64,000 bases of DNA. Origin: Sphingobium cyanobacteriorum (GTDB taxonomy: Bacteria; Pseudomonadota; Alphaproteobacteria; Sphingomonadales; Sphingomonadaceae). Below are positions 32,935-41,733 of the stretch, one piece after another. The notes under the pieces are model-generated. The model did not search any database. It was not told where the DNA came from and was given only the letters and a program-made list of their open reading frames with translations. Position 1 is the first letter of the stretch; each line of letters opens with the position of its first letter. The stretch is taken from assembly GCF_030580935.1 (NCBI RefSeq), contig NZ_JAUQOM010000004.1, positions 1 through 64,000 of the forward strand, written 5' to 3'. A program made the translations under genes and the position numbers.

Positions 32935-33256
32935 GGGCGTGGCGGAGGGCGTGGCGACTGGCACGGGGCAGCGACACCATGGCTGGCGCTATCGCGCCAA
33001 TGTGGCGTTGCGCATCCTGACAGGCACGATCGGCGCCTATCTGGTCGCGGCACTGGCGGCGGCGATGCTGGCGCGCACCCTGCCCATGAGCCGGGCTGAG
33101 GCGACCGTCACCGCAACGATGATCGCCTATCTGGTCGCGCCGGGCGTCACCATCTGGGCGTTTCTGGCACGGGGACCATGGCGCGCGCTGGCCGGCGTCG
33201 TGATGGCGGCGCTGGTGCTGGGCGGGGGCGTCTGGCTGGCGGGCGCCAGGGCATGA
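32885..33256 (+). CDS. DUF3649-like iron-uptake membrane protein
   Basis: A 123-residue small membrane protein. ATG 32885 is the longest start; its first 25-30 residues overlap the receptor stub in another frame and may not be translated, so the true start may be GTG 32939. The conserved part begins RYRANVALRILTGTIGAYLV and has three hydrophobic segments (GAYLVAALAAAMLA; ATMIAYLVAPGVTIWAFLA; LAGVVMAALVLGGGVWLAG). DUF3649 proteins sit beside siderophore receptors and PepSY proteins. Its stop overlaps the next ATG (ATGA), so the genes form an operon. Confidence 0.75.
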   Translation: MMRRRILCWHRCARSIEGVAEGVATGTGQRHHGWRYRANVALRILTGTIGAYLVAALAAAMLARTLPMSRAEATVTATMIAYLVAPGVTIWAFLARGPWRALAGVVMAALVLGGGVWLAGARA

Positions 33257-34746
33257 GCATGATCCGTAACGGCGCGCGCCAGTGCATGGCCTGGCTGCAT
33301 GGCTGGACCGGGCTGTTGCTGGGCCATGTCCTGTTCATCATGTGCCTGGCGGGGACGCTGAGCATATTCAGGCCGGAAATCGGCCGCTGGATGCGCCCGG
33401 AGCGTATAGGCGCCGCCGATCCGCACAGCGCGCTGCTGGCCGCGACCACATGGCTGTCGACCCATGCGACCGGGGCAACCGGCTGGTATCTGACCGCGCC
33501 CGACGACCGATCGAACAGCGTCGAGGCGACCTATGACAGCGGCGGCGCCTATCTGAGCAAGGTGCTCGATCCGGTCAGTGGCGCGCCGGTCGCGCGCGAT
33601 ACGCTGGGCGGCGAATTTTTCTACCGCCTCCATTTCGAGCTGGAACTGCCCTATCCCTGGGGCCGGTTGCTGGCGTCGCTGGCGGCGATGCTGATGCTGG
33701 TGGCGATCATCACCGGCATCATCGCGCACAAGCGCATCTTCAAGGATATCTTCACTTTCCGTCCGGCCAAGGGGCAACGATCCTGGCTGGACGGCCATAA
33801 TGCGCTGGGCGTCCTGTCCCTGCCCTTTCACATCATGATCACCTTTACCGGGTTGCTGACGCTGGCGTCGCTCAACATGCCATGGGGCATGACCGCGGCC
33901 TATGGCGAAAATCTGACGGCGCTCTATGCCGACCTGACCCCCGGCGCGGTCAGCCGGGCGGCCAGCGGGACCAGAGCGCCGCTCGCCCCGATCGCGCCGA
34001 TGCTGGACCAGGCACGGCGCTATTTCGGCGCGCCGGTGGGACGGGTCTATATCTTTCATCCGGGCGATGCGGCGGCAGTCGTCACCCTCTATCCGGTCGA
34101 GGACAAGGCGATCGGCTATCTGCCCGCCGAAATGAGCTTCGACGGGGCCACAGGCAGGCTGCTGAAGGCGTGGACCGAAAAGCGCGCCGGGATGCGGGCC
34201 TATCAGACCATTTATGGCCTGCACATGGCGCATTTCGCATCGGGACTGACCCGCTGGCTCTATTTTCTGGGCGGGGCGATGCTGAGCCTGGCGATCGCCA
34301 GCGGCATGGCGCTGTGGATCGTCAAGCGGCGCGAACGCGCGCCCCTGTCGATCGGCAACCAGGTGCTGGAGCGGCTGAATGTCGGGGGGCTGGTGGGCGT
34401 GCCCATCGGCATGGCGGCATTTCCGGTCGCCAATCGCCTGTTGCCGCTGACCCTGCCGATGCGCAGTGACGCCGAGGTTTCGGTTGCGCTATGCAGTGCG
34501 GGCGCCGCCATGCTGCTGGGGTTGATCCTGCCGCCGGCGCTGGGGTGGCCATGGCTGCTGGGCATATTGGCGGCCTGCTGCGCAGCGGCGGCGCTGATCG
34601 GGCCGGTCTGGACCAGCGACAGCGTGCTGCTGACCGGCAATATCCTGTTGCTGACGATCGCTGCGGCGTCTGTGCTGCTGATAGGGAAACAGGTGCGGCG
34701 CACGCCGGCGCCAGCGCCGGTTCGCCGCCGGGTGGCGCCGGCATGA
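33253..34746 (+). CDS. PepSY-associated TM protein (siderophore-reductase-like)
   Basis: A 497-residue inner-membrane protein. ATG 33253 overlaps the preceding stop; a longer frame starts at 33178 but lies inside the upstream gene. Four to five or more membrane spans are seen (TGLLLGHVLFIMCLAGTLSI; LLASLAAMLMLVAIITGIIA; FLGGAMLSLAIASGMALWIV; further ones at the C terminus), with large periplasmic PepSY segments between. Conserved His residues in LHGWTGLLLGH, SWLDGHNALGV and IYGLHMAHF suggest heme coordination, as in PiuB-type and FsrB-related proteins that reduce ferric siderophores. Here the matching receptor gene is lost. Confidence 0.85.
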   Translation: MSMIRNGARQCMAWLHGWTGLLLGHVLFIMCLAGTLSIFRPEIGRWMRPERIGAADPHSALLAATTWLSTHATGATGWYLTAPDDRSNSVEATYDSGGAYLSKVLDPVSGAPVARDTLGGEFFYRLHFELELPYPWGRLLASLAAMLMLVAIITGIIAHKRIFKDIFTFRPAKGQRSWLDGHNALGVLSLPFHIMITFTGLLTLASLNMPWGMTAAYGENLTALYADLTPGAVSRAASGTRAPLAPIAPMLDQARRYFGAPVGRVYIFHPGDAAAVVTLYPVEDKAIGYLPAEMSFDGATGRLLKAWTEKRAGMRAYQTIYGLHMAHFASGLTRWLYFLGGAMLSLAIASGMALWIVKRRERAPLSIGNQVLERLNVGGLVGVPIGMAAFPVANRLLPLTLPMRSDAEVSVALCSAGAAMLLGLILPPALGWPWLLGILAACCAAAALIGPVWTSDSVLLTGNILLLTIAAASVLLIGKQVRRTPAPAPVRRRVAPA

Positions 34747-35069
34747 TGGTGACGGCCGGGCTGCTCTATCTCGCCCTGTTCGCGCTGGCCGCGCACATGC
34801 AGCGCCACCGGCCCGCCTTGCTGGGACCATGGCAGAAGCATCCCCGCATCCGGCATCTGGCAATGGCCGGATGGCTGCTGCTTGGCCTGTCGTTGCTCAG
34901 CCTGGGGCGCAGCCCGGACGCCGGCATGGCGCTGGTCGCCTGGGTCGGGTTGCTGGCGCTGCTGGGTGGCGGCGTCATGCTGGGCATGACATACCGCCCT
35001 GTCGTGCCCCGTGTTGGCGTGCCGGTGGCGATGATGCTGATATTGCTGGGCCTGATCGCGCCCGGCTGA
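34743..35069 (+). CDS. DUF3325-like small membrane protein
   Basis: A 108-residue protein with three predicted membrane segments (LLYLALFALAAHMQ; LAMAGWLLLGLSLLSLG; ALVAWVGLLALLGGGVML, and a final VAMMLILLGLIAP). ATG 34743 overlaps the PepSY stop, completing the DUF3649-PepSY-DUF3325 order commonly found with TonB siderophore receptors. The biochemical role is unknown; it probably supports the PepSY protein. It ends five bases short of the convergent sensor kinase gene. Confidence 0.78.
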   Translation: MMVTAGLLYLALFALAAHMQRHRPALLGPWQKHPRIRHLAMAGWLLLGLSLLSLGRSPDAGMALVAWVGLLALLGGGVMLGMTYRPVVPRVGVPVAMMLILLGLIAPG

Positions 35070-35073
35070 CATG

Positions 35074-36444
35074 TCAGCCCTTCATGTCGATGCTGGCGAT
35101 CAGCCCGCCATCGTCGGCATTGCGCAAGCGTACGGAGGCTTCAAAGCTCATCGCCAGCGACCGGGCGATGGTAAGGCCGATGCCGGTGCCGTTGCGCCCG
35201 CCCGGCTGGCTGCTGGCGCCGCGGGTAAAGGGTTCGAACATCTGGTCGATCTGGTCCGCAGGGATGCCGGGGCCATGATCGCGGACATGAATCATCAGCC
35301 GGCCCACCGTCCGCATGCAACTGATCTCCGCGCCGCCACCATATTTGACGGCATTGTCGACCAGATTGCCGATGCAGCGGGTCAGGGCGTTGGGCTTGAC
35401 CCGTATCGTGCCGCCACAACCGGACAGAAAGCGGACCGGCTGGCCCAGATCCTGGGCATCCTCCGCCATGCTGGCCAGCAGCGAATCGATGTCCAGCACG
35501 GACCATGGCTCCTGCGCTTCGATGCTGCTGGCCAGGTCCAGCCCTTCCCGCACCAGCGTCTGCATCGCCTGATGATCGGCCAGCAGCCGTTCGCGCAGTT
35601 CGACATTTTCGACCAGTTCCAGCCGCAGCCGCAGCCGGGTCAGTGGCGTCTGGAGATCATGGCTGATCGCGGCGAGCAACTGGGTCCGCTCGGCAAAGCC
35701 CGCCCGCGCGCGCCGCTGCATCAGGTTGAAGGTGGACAGGGCGGCGCGCACCTCTTCCGGCCCGGTTTCGGGCACATCCTCCGGGTCGAGCGAGAGCGAG
35801 AAGGCTTCGGCCGCGCGCTCCAGCCGCCGCAGCGGCTTGGACATGAAGCGGCCGACCAGGATTGCCAGGCCGGCGGACGCGATGATGATGACCAGCAGAT
35901 AGAGCGGGTTGAAGATGGTGCTGGCCGGCCTTGCCATGCGCGGGAAGGTCAGGGCCATGGCGCGACGCTGGCCGCCGCCGTCGGTGAAGCGCACGATCCA
36001 GCAGTCGGGGCGCGGCGCACCGATCAGGCCGGCCGCCCGCTGCCTGGGGCCATCATGGTCGGGGAAGCAGAGGCCGACCGGCACCTGTCCCGCTTCGGGT
36101 TGCGCCCGTTCGCCGAACCTGTCCTTGAGCGCGATGCCCAGATCCCTGTCCGCATTGCTCAGCGCAATGCCGGCAGGCGCGGGATAGGCGCCGATGATAT
36201 TATGGGCCGCCATCATCGCTTCGACCCGTGCGGGGTCGCGGCGCAATCGCGCGGCGATATCGACCGCGCTCGCCACCACCCGCTGGCGCCGGACACGTTC
36301 GAAGTCATGATAGCGCGCCTGTTCCGCCACCAGCAGCGCGATGATCGCGGCGATCGACATGCCCAATGTCAGGATCAGGAAAATCTGTCCTGCCATCGAC
36401 CGGAAAAAGGCGCGCGCCCGGCGCGTCCAGCGCAGGACGATCAT
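35074..36444 (-). CDS. Sensor histidine kinase (EnvZ/OmpB class)
   Basis: A 456-residue membrane kinase. TM1 is about residues 20-40, the periplasmic sensor domain about 43-175, and TM2 about 178-198, followed by a HAMP linker (MSKPLRRLERAAEAFS). The dimerisation/phosphoacceptor box is AAISHDLQTPLTRLRLRLE with His262. The ATPase domain has the N box (CIGNLVDNAVKYGG), G1 (DHGPGIP) and G2 (NGTGIGLTIARSL). It shares a 4-base overlap with the response regulator gene, so they are translated together. The adjacent divergent RND operon is the likely target; the sensed signal is unknown. Confidence 0.93.
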   Translation of the reverse strand: MIVLRWTRRARAFFRSMAGQIFLILTLGMSIAAIIALLVAEQARYHDFERVRRQRVVASAVDIAARLRRDPARVEAMMAAHNIIGAYPAPAGIALSNADRDLGIALKDRFGERAQPEAGQVPVGLCFPDHDGPRQRAAGLIGAPRPDCWIVRFTDGGGQRRAMALTFPRMARPASTIFNPLYLLVIIIASAGLAILVGRFMSKPLRRLERAAEAFSLSLDPEDVPETGPEEVRAALSTFNLMQRRARAGFAERTQLLAAISHDLQTPLTRLRLRLELVENVELRERLLADHQAMQTLVREGLDLASSIEAQEPWSVLDIDSLLASMAEDAQDLGQPVRFLSGCGGTIRVKPNALTRCIGNLVDNAVKYGGGAEISCMRTVGRLMIHVRDHGPGIPADQIDQMFEPFTRGASSQPGGRNGTGIGLTIARSLAMSFEASVRLRNADDGGLIASIDMKG

Positions 36445-37166
36445 GAATAATCGACCCCGCTGGCCAGCACATAGCCTTCACCCCGCACCGTCAGGATCAG
36501 TTCGTCGCCGCCCGCTATGCCCGCGAGCTTCTGGCGCAGGCGGCTGACCTGAAGGTCGATCGAGCGGTCGAAGGCGGCCGTGGCGCGGCGTTCGGGCAGC
36601 AAAGTCTCACGCGCCAGCACGATATTGGGTTCTTCGAGAAAGCGGCTGAGCAGCCTAAATTCGGCGGAGGACAGCATCACCAGCCGATCATCCGGCGCGA
36701 TCAGGCGGCGTTGCTGCAAATCCAGCCGCCACGGCCCGAAACGCGCATAGCGCATCGTCGTCGCGCGCGGCGCCGGTTCGGTGCGCCCGCGCCGCAGCAG
36801 GTTGCGGATGCGCACCAGCAGTTCGCGCGGCTCGAACGGCTTGGTCAGATAATCGTCGGCGCCCAGTTCCAGCCCCAGCACCCGGTCGATCGCACTGCCC
36901 CGCGCCGTCACCATGATGATCTGCACATCGGACCCTTCCGCGCGCAGCTCGCGACAGAGCGTCAGGCCATCGCCATCGGGCAGGTTGAGGTCGAGCACGA
37001 TCAGGTCGACGGATTCGTCACGCAGCGTCCGGCGCAGTTCGGCCAGGTTCGACGCGCCCAGCAGCCGGTAATTTTCCTGCCGCAACTGGCCCAGGATCAG
37101 GTCGCGAATATCCGCGTCGTCATCGACGACCATGATGGTCGCGCCGGGGAAAGAGGCTGGTGACAT
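36441..37166 (-). CDS. OmpR/PhoB-family response regulator
   Basis: A 241-residue regulator. The receiver domain begins IMVVDDDADIRDLILGQL with the acidic pocket and has phosphoacceptor Asp59 in VLDLNLPDGDG; Thr and Lys switch residues are in MVTARGS and YLTKPFEPRELL. The C-terminal winged helix includes VMLSSAEFRLLSRFLEEPN and FDRSIDLQVSRLRQKL. It is the first gene of a two-gene operon with its kinase, divergent from the RND efflux operon across a 270-base intergenic region, and therefore probably activates or tunes efflux expression. Confidence 0.94.
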   Translation of the reverse strand: MSPASFPGATIMVVDDDADIRDLILGQLRQENYRLLGASNLAELRRTLRDESVDLIVLDLNLPDGDGLTLCRELRAEGSDVQIIMVTARGSAIDRVLGLELGADDYLTKPFEPRELLVRIRNLLRRGRTEPAPRATTMRYARFGPWRLDLQQRRLIAPDDRLVMLSSAEFRLLSRFLEEPNIVLARETLLPERRATAAFDRSIDLQVSRLRQKLAGIAGGDELILTVRGEGYVLASGVDYS

Positions 37167-37436
37167 GCGCTTCTCCTAACGCCGATCGACGACAGAGTCT
37201 GTGCCGGCGCGCGTGATGATACAGGCTGATACAAAGCGATACCCGGCTGTGACAGAATGATTATAAGTTCCTCTTTCCTGTAACGGGCAAAGTCCTGAAG
37301 AGGGCAAGGTCGGCAGCCCCCGCCGACACCAGCCGGAGCGCTCGCCATGTGTCCTGTCGCATGGCCCCCCTCCCCCGCCATGGCGCGGGGCGCATGGCGA
37401 GGCTCCAACCCGTTCGTCTAGGATATGTGCTGATTT

Positions 37437-38570
37437 ATGTCTGGGCCTTCCCCCCTCCACAGCCTTCGGGTCGCACCGCTGGCTTTCTGCATCCTGATCG
37501 CCGCCTGCGGACAGCAGAAGCCGCCGCAGAAAGGTCCGGTGGAGGTGGGCGTGGTGACGCTGAGCGCCCAGGATGCGACCGTATCGACAGAGCTGCCGGG
37601 GCGTACCGTGTCGACCATGATGTCGGAGGTGCGGCCGCAGGTCGCTGGCCTGATCCAGAAGCGGCTGTTTACCGAAGGATCGATGGTGACGGCGGGGCAG
37701 CCGCTCTACCAGATCGACGCGCGCCTGTACCGCGCGTCGCGTGACGAGGCGCAGGCGACACTGGCCAGCGCGCAGGCGACTGCCGCGGCGGCGCAGGCCA
37801 AGGCGCAGCGCTATCGCAGCCTGGGCAACACCGAAGCGGTGAGCGCGCAGGACCGCGACGATGTGATCGCCACCGCGCGTCAGGCGCAGGCAGCGGTGAT
37901 GCAGGCGCGCGCGGGGCTTCAGACCAGCAACGTCAATCTGGAATTCACGCTGGTGCGTGCGCCGATCAGCGGGCGGATCGGCCGCACCCTGTTCACGCCG
38001 GGCGCGCTGGTGACGGCCAGCCAGGCCGATCCGCTGACGACGATCCAGCAGCTTGACCCCATCTATGTCGACATCACCCAGTCGAGCGCGCAACTGCTGC
38101 AACTGCGCCGATCGCTGGCAGCGGGCAAGACGCTGCCCGCCAGCGCCACCATCCGGCTGAAGCTGGACGATGGCAGCGATTATCCGGCGGAAGGGCGGAT
38201 CGAGTTCGCCGAACCGATCGTCGACGTGAACAGCGGCACGGTGACGCTGCGCGCGCGCTTCCCCAACCCGGACGGGCTGTTGATGCCCGGCATGTTCGTG
38301 CGCGTGGTCGCGCCCCAGTCGGTCGTGCCGGGCGCGATCCTGGCCCCGCAACAGGGCATCAGCCGCGATCCGAAGGGCAATGCGACCGCGCTGGTCGTCA
38401 ACAGGGCGAACAAGGTCGAGCGGCGGATCGTCACCGCCGGCCAGGCAATCGGCGACACATGGCTGGTCACGGCCGGCCTGAAGGCGGGCGACCGCCTGAT
38501 CGTCGAGGGCACCGACAAGGTGAAGCCCGACGATCAGGTCAAGCCCGTCGCCATCACGGCCGCGCAATAG
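37437..38570 (+). CDS. RND efflux periplasmic adaptor (MexA/AcrA type)
   Basis: A 377-residue membrane-fusion lipoprotein: the signal peptide ends in the lipobox LIAAC, with the lipidated Cys near residue 24. A barrel-sandwich hybrid half motif follows (VRPQVAGLIQKRLFTEGSMV; LVRAPISGRIGRTLFTPGAL) around an alpha-hairpin, then beta-barrel and membrane-proximal domains (GLLMPGMFVRV; AILAPQQGISRD). It links the inner-membrane pump to the outer-membrane channel for export of lipophilic compounds. It heads a three-gene operon: the pump starts 10 bases downstream. Confidence 0.94.
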   Translation: MSGPSPLHSLRVAPLAFCILIAACGQQKPPQKGPVEVGVVTLSAQDATVSTELPGRTVSTMMSEVRPQVAGLIQKRLFTEGSMVTAGQPLYQIDARLYRASRDEAQATLASAQATAAAAQAKAQRYRSLGNTEAVSAQDRDDVIATARQAQAAVMQARAGLQTSNVNLEFTLVRAPISGRIGRTLFTPGALVTASQADPLTTIQQLDPIYVDITQSSAQLLQLRRSLAAGKTLPASATIRLKLDDGSDYPAEGRIEFAEPIVDVNSGTVTLRARFPNPDGLLMPGMFVRVVAPQSVVPGAILAPQQGISRDPKGNATALVVNRANKVERRIVTAGQAIGDTWLVTAGLKAGDRLIVEGTDKVKPDDQVKPVAITAAQ

Positions 38571-38580
38571 GAGCCGGACG

Positions 38581-41500
38581 GTGCTGAGCCGCTATTTCAT
38601 CGACCGGCCGATCTTTGCCTGGGTCATCGCCATCGGCATCATGCTGGCGGGGATCGGCGCCATGCTGTCGCTGCCCGTCGCGCAATATCCCGACATCGCG
38701 CCGCCCGGCGTCAGCGTCAGCGCCACCTATCCCGGCGCGTCGGCGGAAACGGTCGAAACCAGCGTCACCCAGGTCATCGAGCAGCAACTGACCGGCATCG
38801 ACGGGCTGATGTATTTCTCGTCCTCCTCCTCGGCGACCGGCCGCGCGCAGATCAGCGTCACCTTCCAGAAGGGCACCGACCCCGACACGGCGCAGGTGCA
38901 GGTGCAGAACAAGGTGCAGCAGGCCCTGACCCGCCTGCCCAATGCGGTGCAGCAGCAGGGCCTGTCCGTCACCAAGCAACAAACCGATTTCCTGATGCTG
39001 GTCGGCCTGTATGACGAGACGGACACGGCGACCCAGGCGGATATCGCCGATTATCTGGTGAATAATTTCCAGGACCCGATCGCGCGGATCGAGGGCATCG
39101 GCGCGACCCAGATTTTCGGATCGCAATATGCGATGCGTGTCTGGCTCAACCCCTACAAGCTGGCGGCGGTCAAGCTGATGCCATCCGACGTGCAGCGTGC
39201 GATCGCGGCGCAGAATGTCGAAGTGTCGGCCGGCCAGATCGGCGGCGACCCCGCGCCCGCCGGGCAACAGATCAACGCGACCGTGACCGCCCGTTCGCGG
39301 TTGCAGACGCCCGAACAGTTCCGCAACATCATCGTCAAGACGCAGGGCGACGGGGCGATCGTCCACCTGTCCGACGTGGCACGGGTGGAACTGGGCAACG
39401 AAAGCTACGCCACATCGGCCCGCATGAACGGCCACCCCGCATCCGGCATGGCGTTGCAACTGGCGCCCGGCGCCGACGCGCTCAAGACCGCGGAGCTGGT
39501 GAAGGCGAAGGTCGCCGAACTGTCCGCCAGCCTGCCCCATGGCTATAAGACCGCCTTTCCACGCGACACCACCCCTTTCATCAAATTGTCGGTCAAAGAA
39601 GTCATCCAGACGCTGATCGAGGCGGTCGTTCTGGTCGTCGTCGTGATGTTCGTTTTCCTGCAAAGCTGGCGCGCCACGCTGGTCCCGGCCATCGCCGTGC
39701 CGGTGGTGCTGCTCGGCACCTTCGGCATCCTTGCCCTGTTCGGCTATTCGATCAACACGCTGACGCTGTTCGGCATGGTGCTGTCCATCGGCCTGCTGGT
39801 GGACGACGCGATCGTCGTGGTCGAGAATGTCGAACGGCTGATGGAGGAGGAAGGGCTGTCGCCGCGCGACGCCACGATCCAGTCGATGCAAGAAATCGGC
39901 AGCGCGCTGGTCGGCATCGCCCTGGTCCTGTCCGCCGTCCTGTTGCCCATGGCCTTTTTCGGCGGATCAACCGGCGTCATCTATCGCCAATTTTCGATCA
40001 CCATCGTTTCCTCGATGCTGCTGTCGGTGCTGGTCGCGCTGATCCTTTCCCCGGCGCTGTGCGCCACGCTCCTCAAAGGGTCGGAAGAGGAAAAGCGGCA
40101 TCGCGGCTGGGCCGGCAAGTTCAATCGCTGGTTCGAGCGCATGACCGGCGGCTATGTGCGCCGGACCGGACAGGTGCTGGGCCGGCGCGCACTTTATTGG
40201 GGTCTGTATGCCGTCATGCTGGTGCTGCTGGCGCTGCTGTTCCTGCGGCTGCCATCGAGTTTCCTGCCGGTCGAGGATCAGGGCCAGGTGATGGTGCAGG
40301 TGACGCTGCCCGCCGGCGCGAAATCCAGCCGCACCGCAGCGGCGGTCAACCAGGTGCAGAATTATTTCCAGAATGATGAAAAGGACAATGTCGCCTACGC
40401 CTTCATCATGACCGGCTTCAGTTTCCAGGGGCAGGGCGAGAATGTCGGCCAGGGCTTCATCAACCTGGCGCCATGGGACGATCGCAAGGGTTTCGCCAAC
40501 AGCGCCGGCGCGATCGCCGGGCGCGCGACCAAGCAACTGGCCGCGTTGCGTGACGCCAAGGTGCTGGCGATGACCCCGCCGGCGATCCGGGGCCTGGGCC
40601 AGTCCAACGGTTTCACCTTCGAACTGCTCAACAGCGGCGGCCTGAGCCGGGCGCGCTTCCTGGAACTGCGCAACCAGTTGCTCGCCGCGGCCGCGAAAGA
40701 CCCCGCGCTTGCCGGCGTCCGGGCCGCAACATTGGAGGACACGCCGCAGCTCAAGGTCGATATCGATTCCGAAAAGCTCGCCGTGCTGGGTTTGACCCAG
40801 GCGGATGTCGATGATGTGCTGCGTTCCGCCTGGGGCAGCAGCTATATCAACGATTTCGTGGATCGCGGCCGGGTGAAGCGCGTCTATATGCAGGCCGACG
40901 CGCCCTATCGCGCACTGCCCACCGACCTCGACAACTGGATGGTGCGATCGGGCAGCACGGGCGAGATGGTGCCCTTCTCCGCCTTTGCAACGACCCACTG
41001 GATGATGGGACCAGCCAGTGTGGCGCGCTTCAACGGCCTGTCCTCTTTTGAAATTCAGGGGCAGGCGGGCGACGGCGCCAGTTCGGGCGATGCGATGGCG
41101 CGCATGGTCGCATTGCAGAAGCAACTGCCGCCCGGCACCAGCTACGCCTGGAGCGGCCTGTCCTATCAGGAACAGCTTTCGGGCGGGCAGGCGCCGTTGC
41201 TCTACGGCCTGTCGGTGCTGGTGGTGTTTCTCTGCCTCGCCGCCTTGTACGAAAGCTGGTCGATCCCGCTTGCGGTGCTGCTGGTCATTCCACTCGGCCT
41301 GATCGGTGCTGTGATCGCGGTGTCGGTGCGCGGGCTGGAAAATAATATCTTCTTCCAGGTCGGCCTGCTGACCACCATGGGCCTGGCAGCCAAGAATGCG
41401 ATCCTGATCGTCGAATTTGCCGAAATGGCCCATAGCCAGGGGAAGGATGCGCTGGCGTCCGCGCTGGAGGCGGCACGGTTGCGGTTCCGCCCGATCCTGA

Positions 41501-41733
41501 TGACCTCGCTCGCCTTCATCGCGGGCGTCATTCCGCTGGCGATCGCCACCGGGGCAGGTGCGCAGAGCCGTGTCGCCATCGGCACCGCCGTGGTCGGCGG
41601 CATGACGACGGCGACTGTGCTGGCGATCTTCTACGTCCCGCTTTTCTTCCTCACCATTTCTCGCCTGTTCGGCAGCGACAGGCCCAAGGCCACGCCGCCA
41701 GCCCCGGCGACCGACGCAGGAGTGCCGGCATGA
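38581..41733 (+). CDS. RND efflux pump, HAE1 family (AcrB/MexB type)
   Basis: A full-length 1,050-residue proton-driven multidrug pump starting at GTG 38581. TM4 carries the proton-relay pair in GLLVDDAIVVVENVERLM, and TM10 the matching Lys in GLAAKNAILIVEFAEM, as in AcrB. Two large periplasmic porter loops and a repeated 12-helix topology are evident (MLSRYFIDRPIFAWVIAIGI at TM1). Likely substrates are hydrophobic or amphipathic compounds; exact specificity cannot be read. It sits between the adaptor and the outer-membrane factor, whose ATG overlaps its stop. Confidence 0.96.
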   Translation: MLSRYFIDRPIFAWVIAIGIMLAGIGAMLSLPVAQYPDIAPPGVSVSATYPGASAETVETSVTQVIEQQLTGIDGLMYFSSSSSATGRAQISVTFQKGTDPDTAQVQVQNKVQQALTRLPNAVQQQGLSVTKQQTDFLMLVGLYDETDTATQADIADYLVNNFQDPIARIEGIGATQIFGSQYAMRVWLNPYKLAAVKLMPSDVQRAIAAQNVEVSAGQIGGDPAPAGQQINATVTARSRLQTPEQFRNIIVKTQGDGAIVHLSDVARVELGNESYATSARMNGHPASGMALQLAPGADALKTAELVKAKVAELSASLPHGYKTAFPRDTTPFIKLSVKEVIQTLIEAVVLVVVVMFVFLQSWRATLVPAIAVPVVLLGTFGILALFGYSINTLTLFGMVLSIGLLVDDAIVVVENVERLMEEEGLSPRDATIQSMQEIGSALVGIALVLSAVLLPMAFFGGSTGVIYRQFSITIVSSMLLSVLVALILSPALCATLLKGSEEEKRHRGWAGKFNRWFERMTGGYVRRTGQVLGRRALYWGLYAVMLVLLALLFLRLPSSFLPVEDQGQVMVQVTLPAGAKSSRTAAAVNQVQNYFQNDEKDNVAYAFIMTGFSFQGQGENVGQGFINLAPWDDRKGFANSAGAIAGRATKQLAALRDAKVLAMTPPAIRGLGQSNGFTFELLNSGGLSRARFLELRNQLLAAAAKDPALAGVRAATLEDTPQLKVDIDSEKLAVLGLTQADVDDVLRSAWGSSYINDFVDRGRVKRVYMQADAPYRALPTDLDNWMVRSGSTGEMVPFSAFATTHWMMGPASVARFNGLSSFEIQGQAGDGASSGDAMARMVALQKQLPPGTSYAWSGLSYQEQLSGGQAPLLYGLSVLVVFLCLAALYESWSIPLAVLLVIPLGLIGAVIAVSVRGLENNIFFQVGLLTTMGLAAKNAILIVEFAEMAHSQGKDALASALEAARLRFRPILMTSLAFIAGVIPLAIATGAGAQSRVAIGTAVVGGMTTATVLAIFYVPLFFLTISRLFGSDRPKATPPAPATDAGVPA

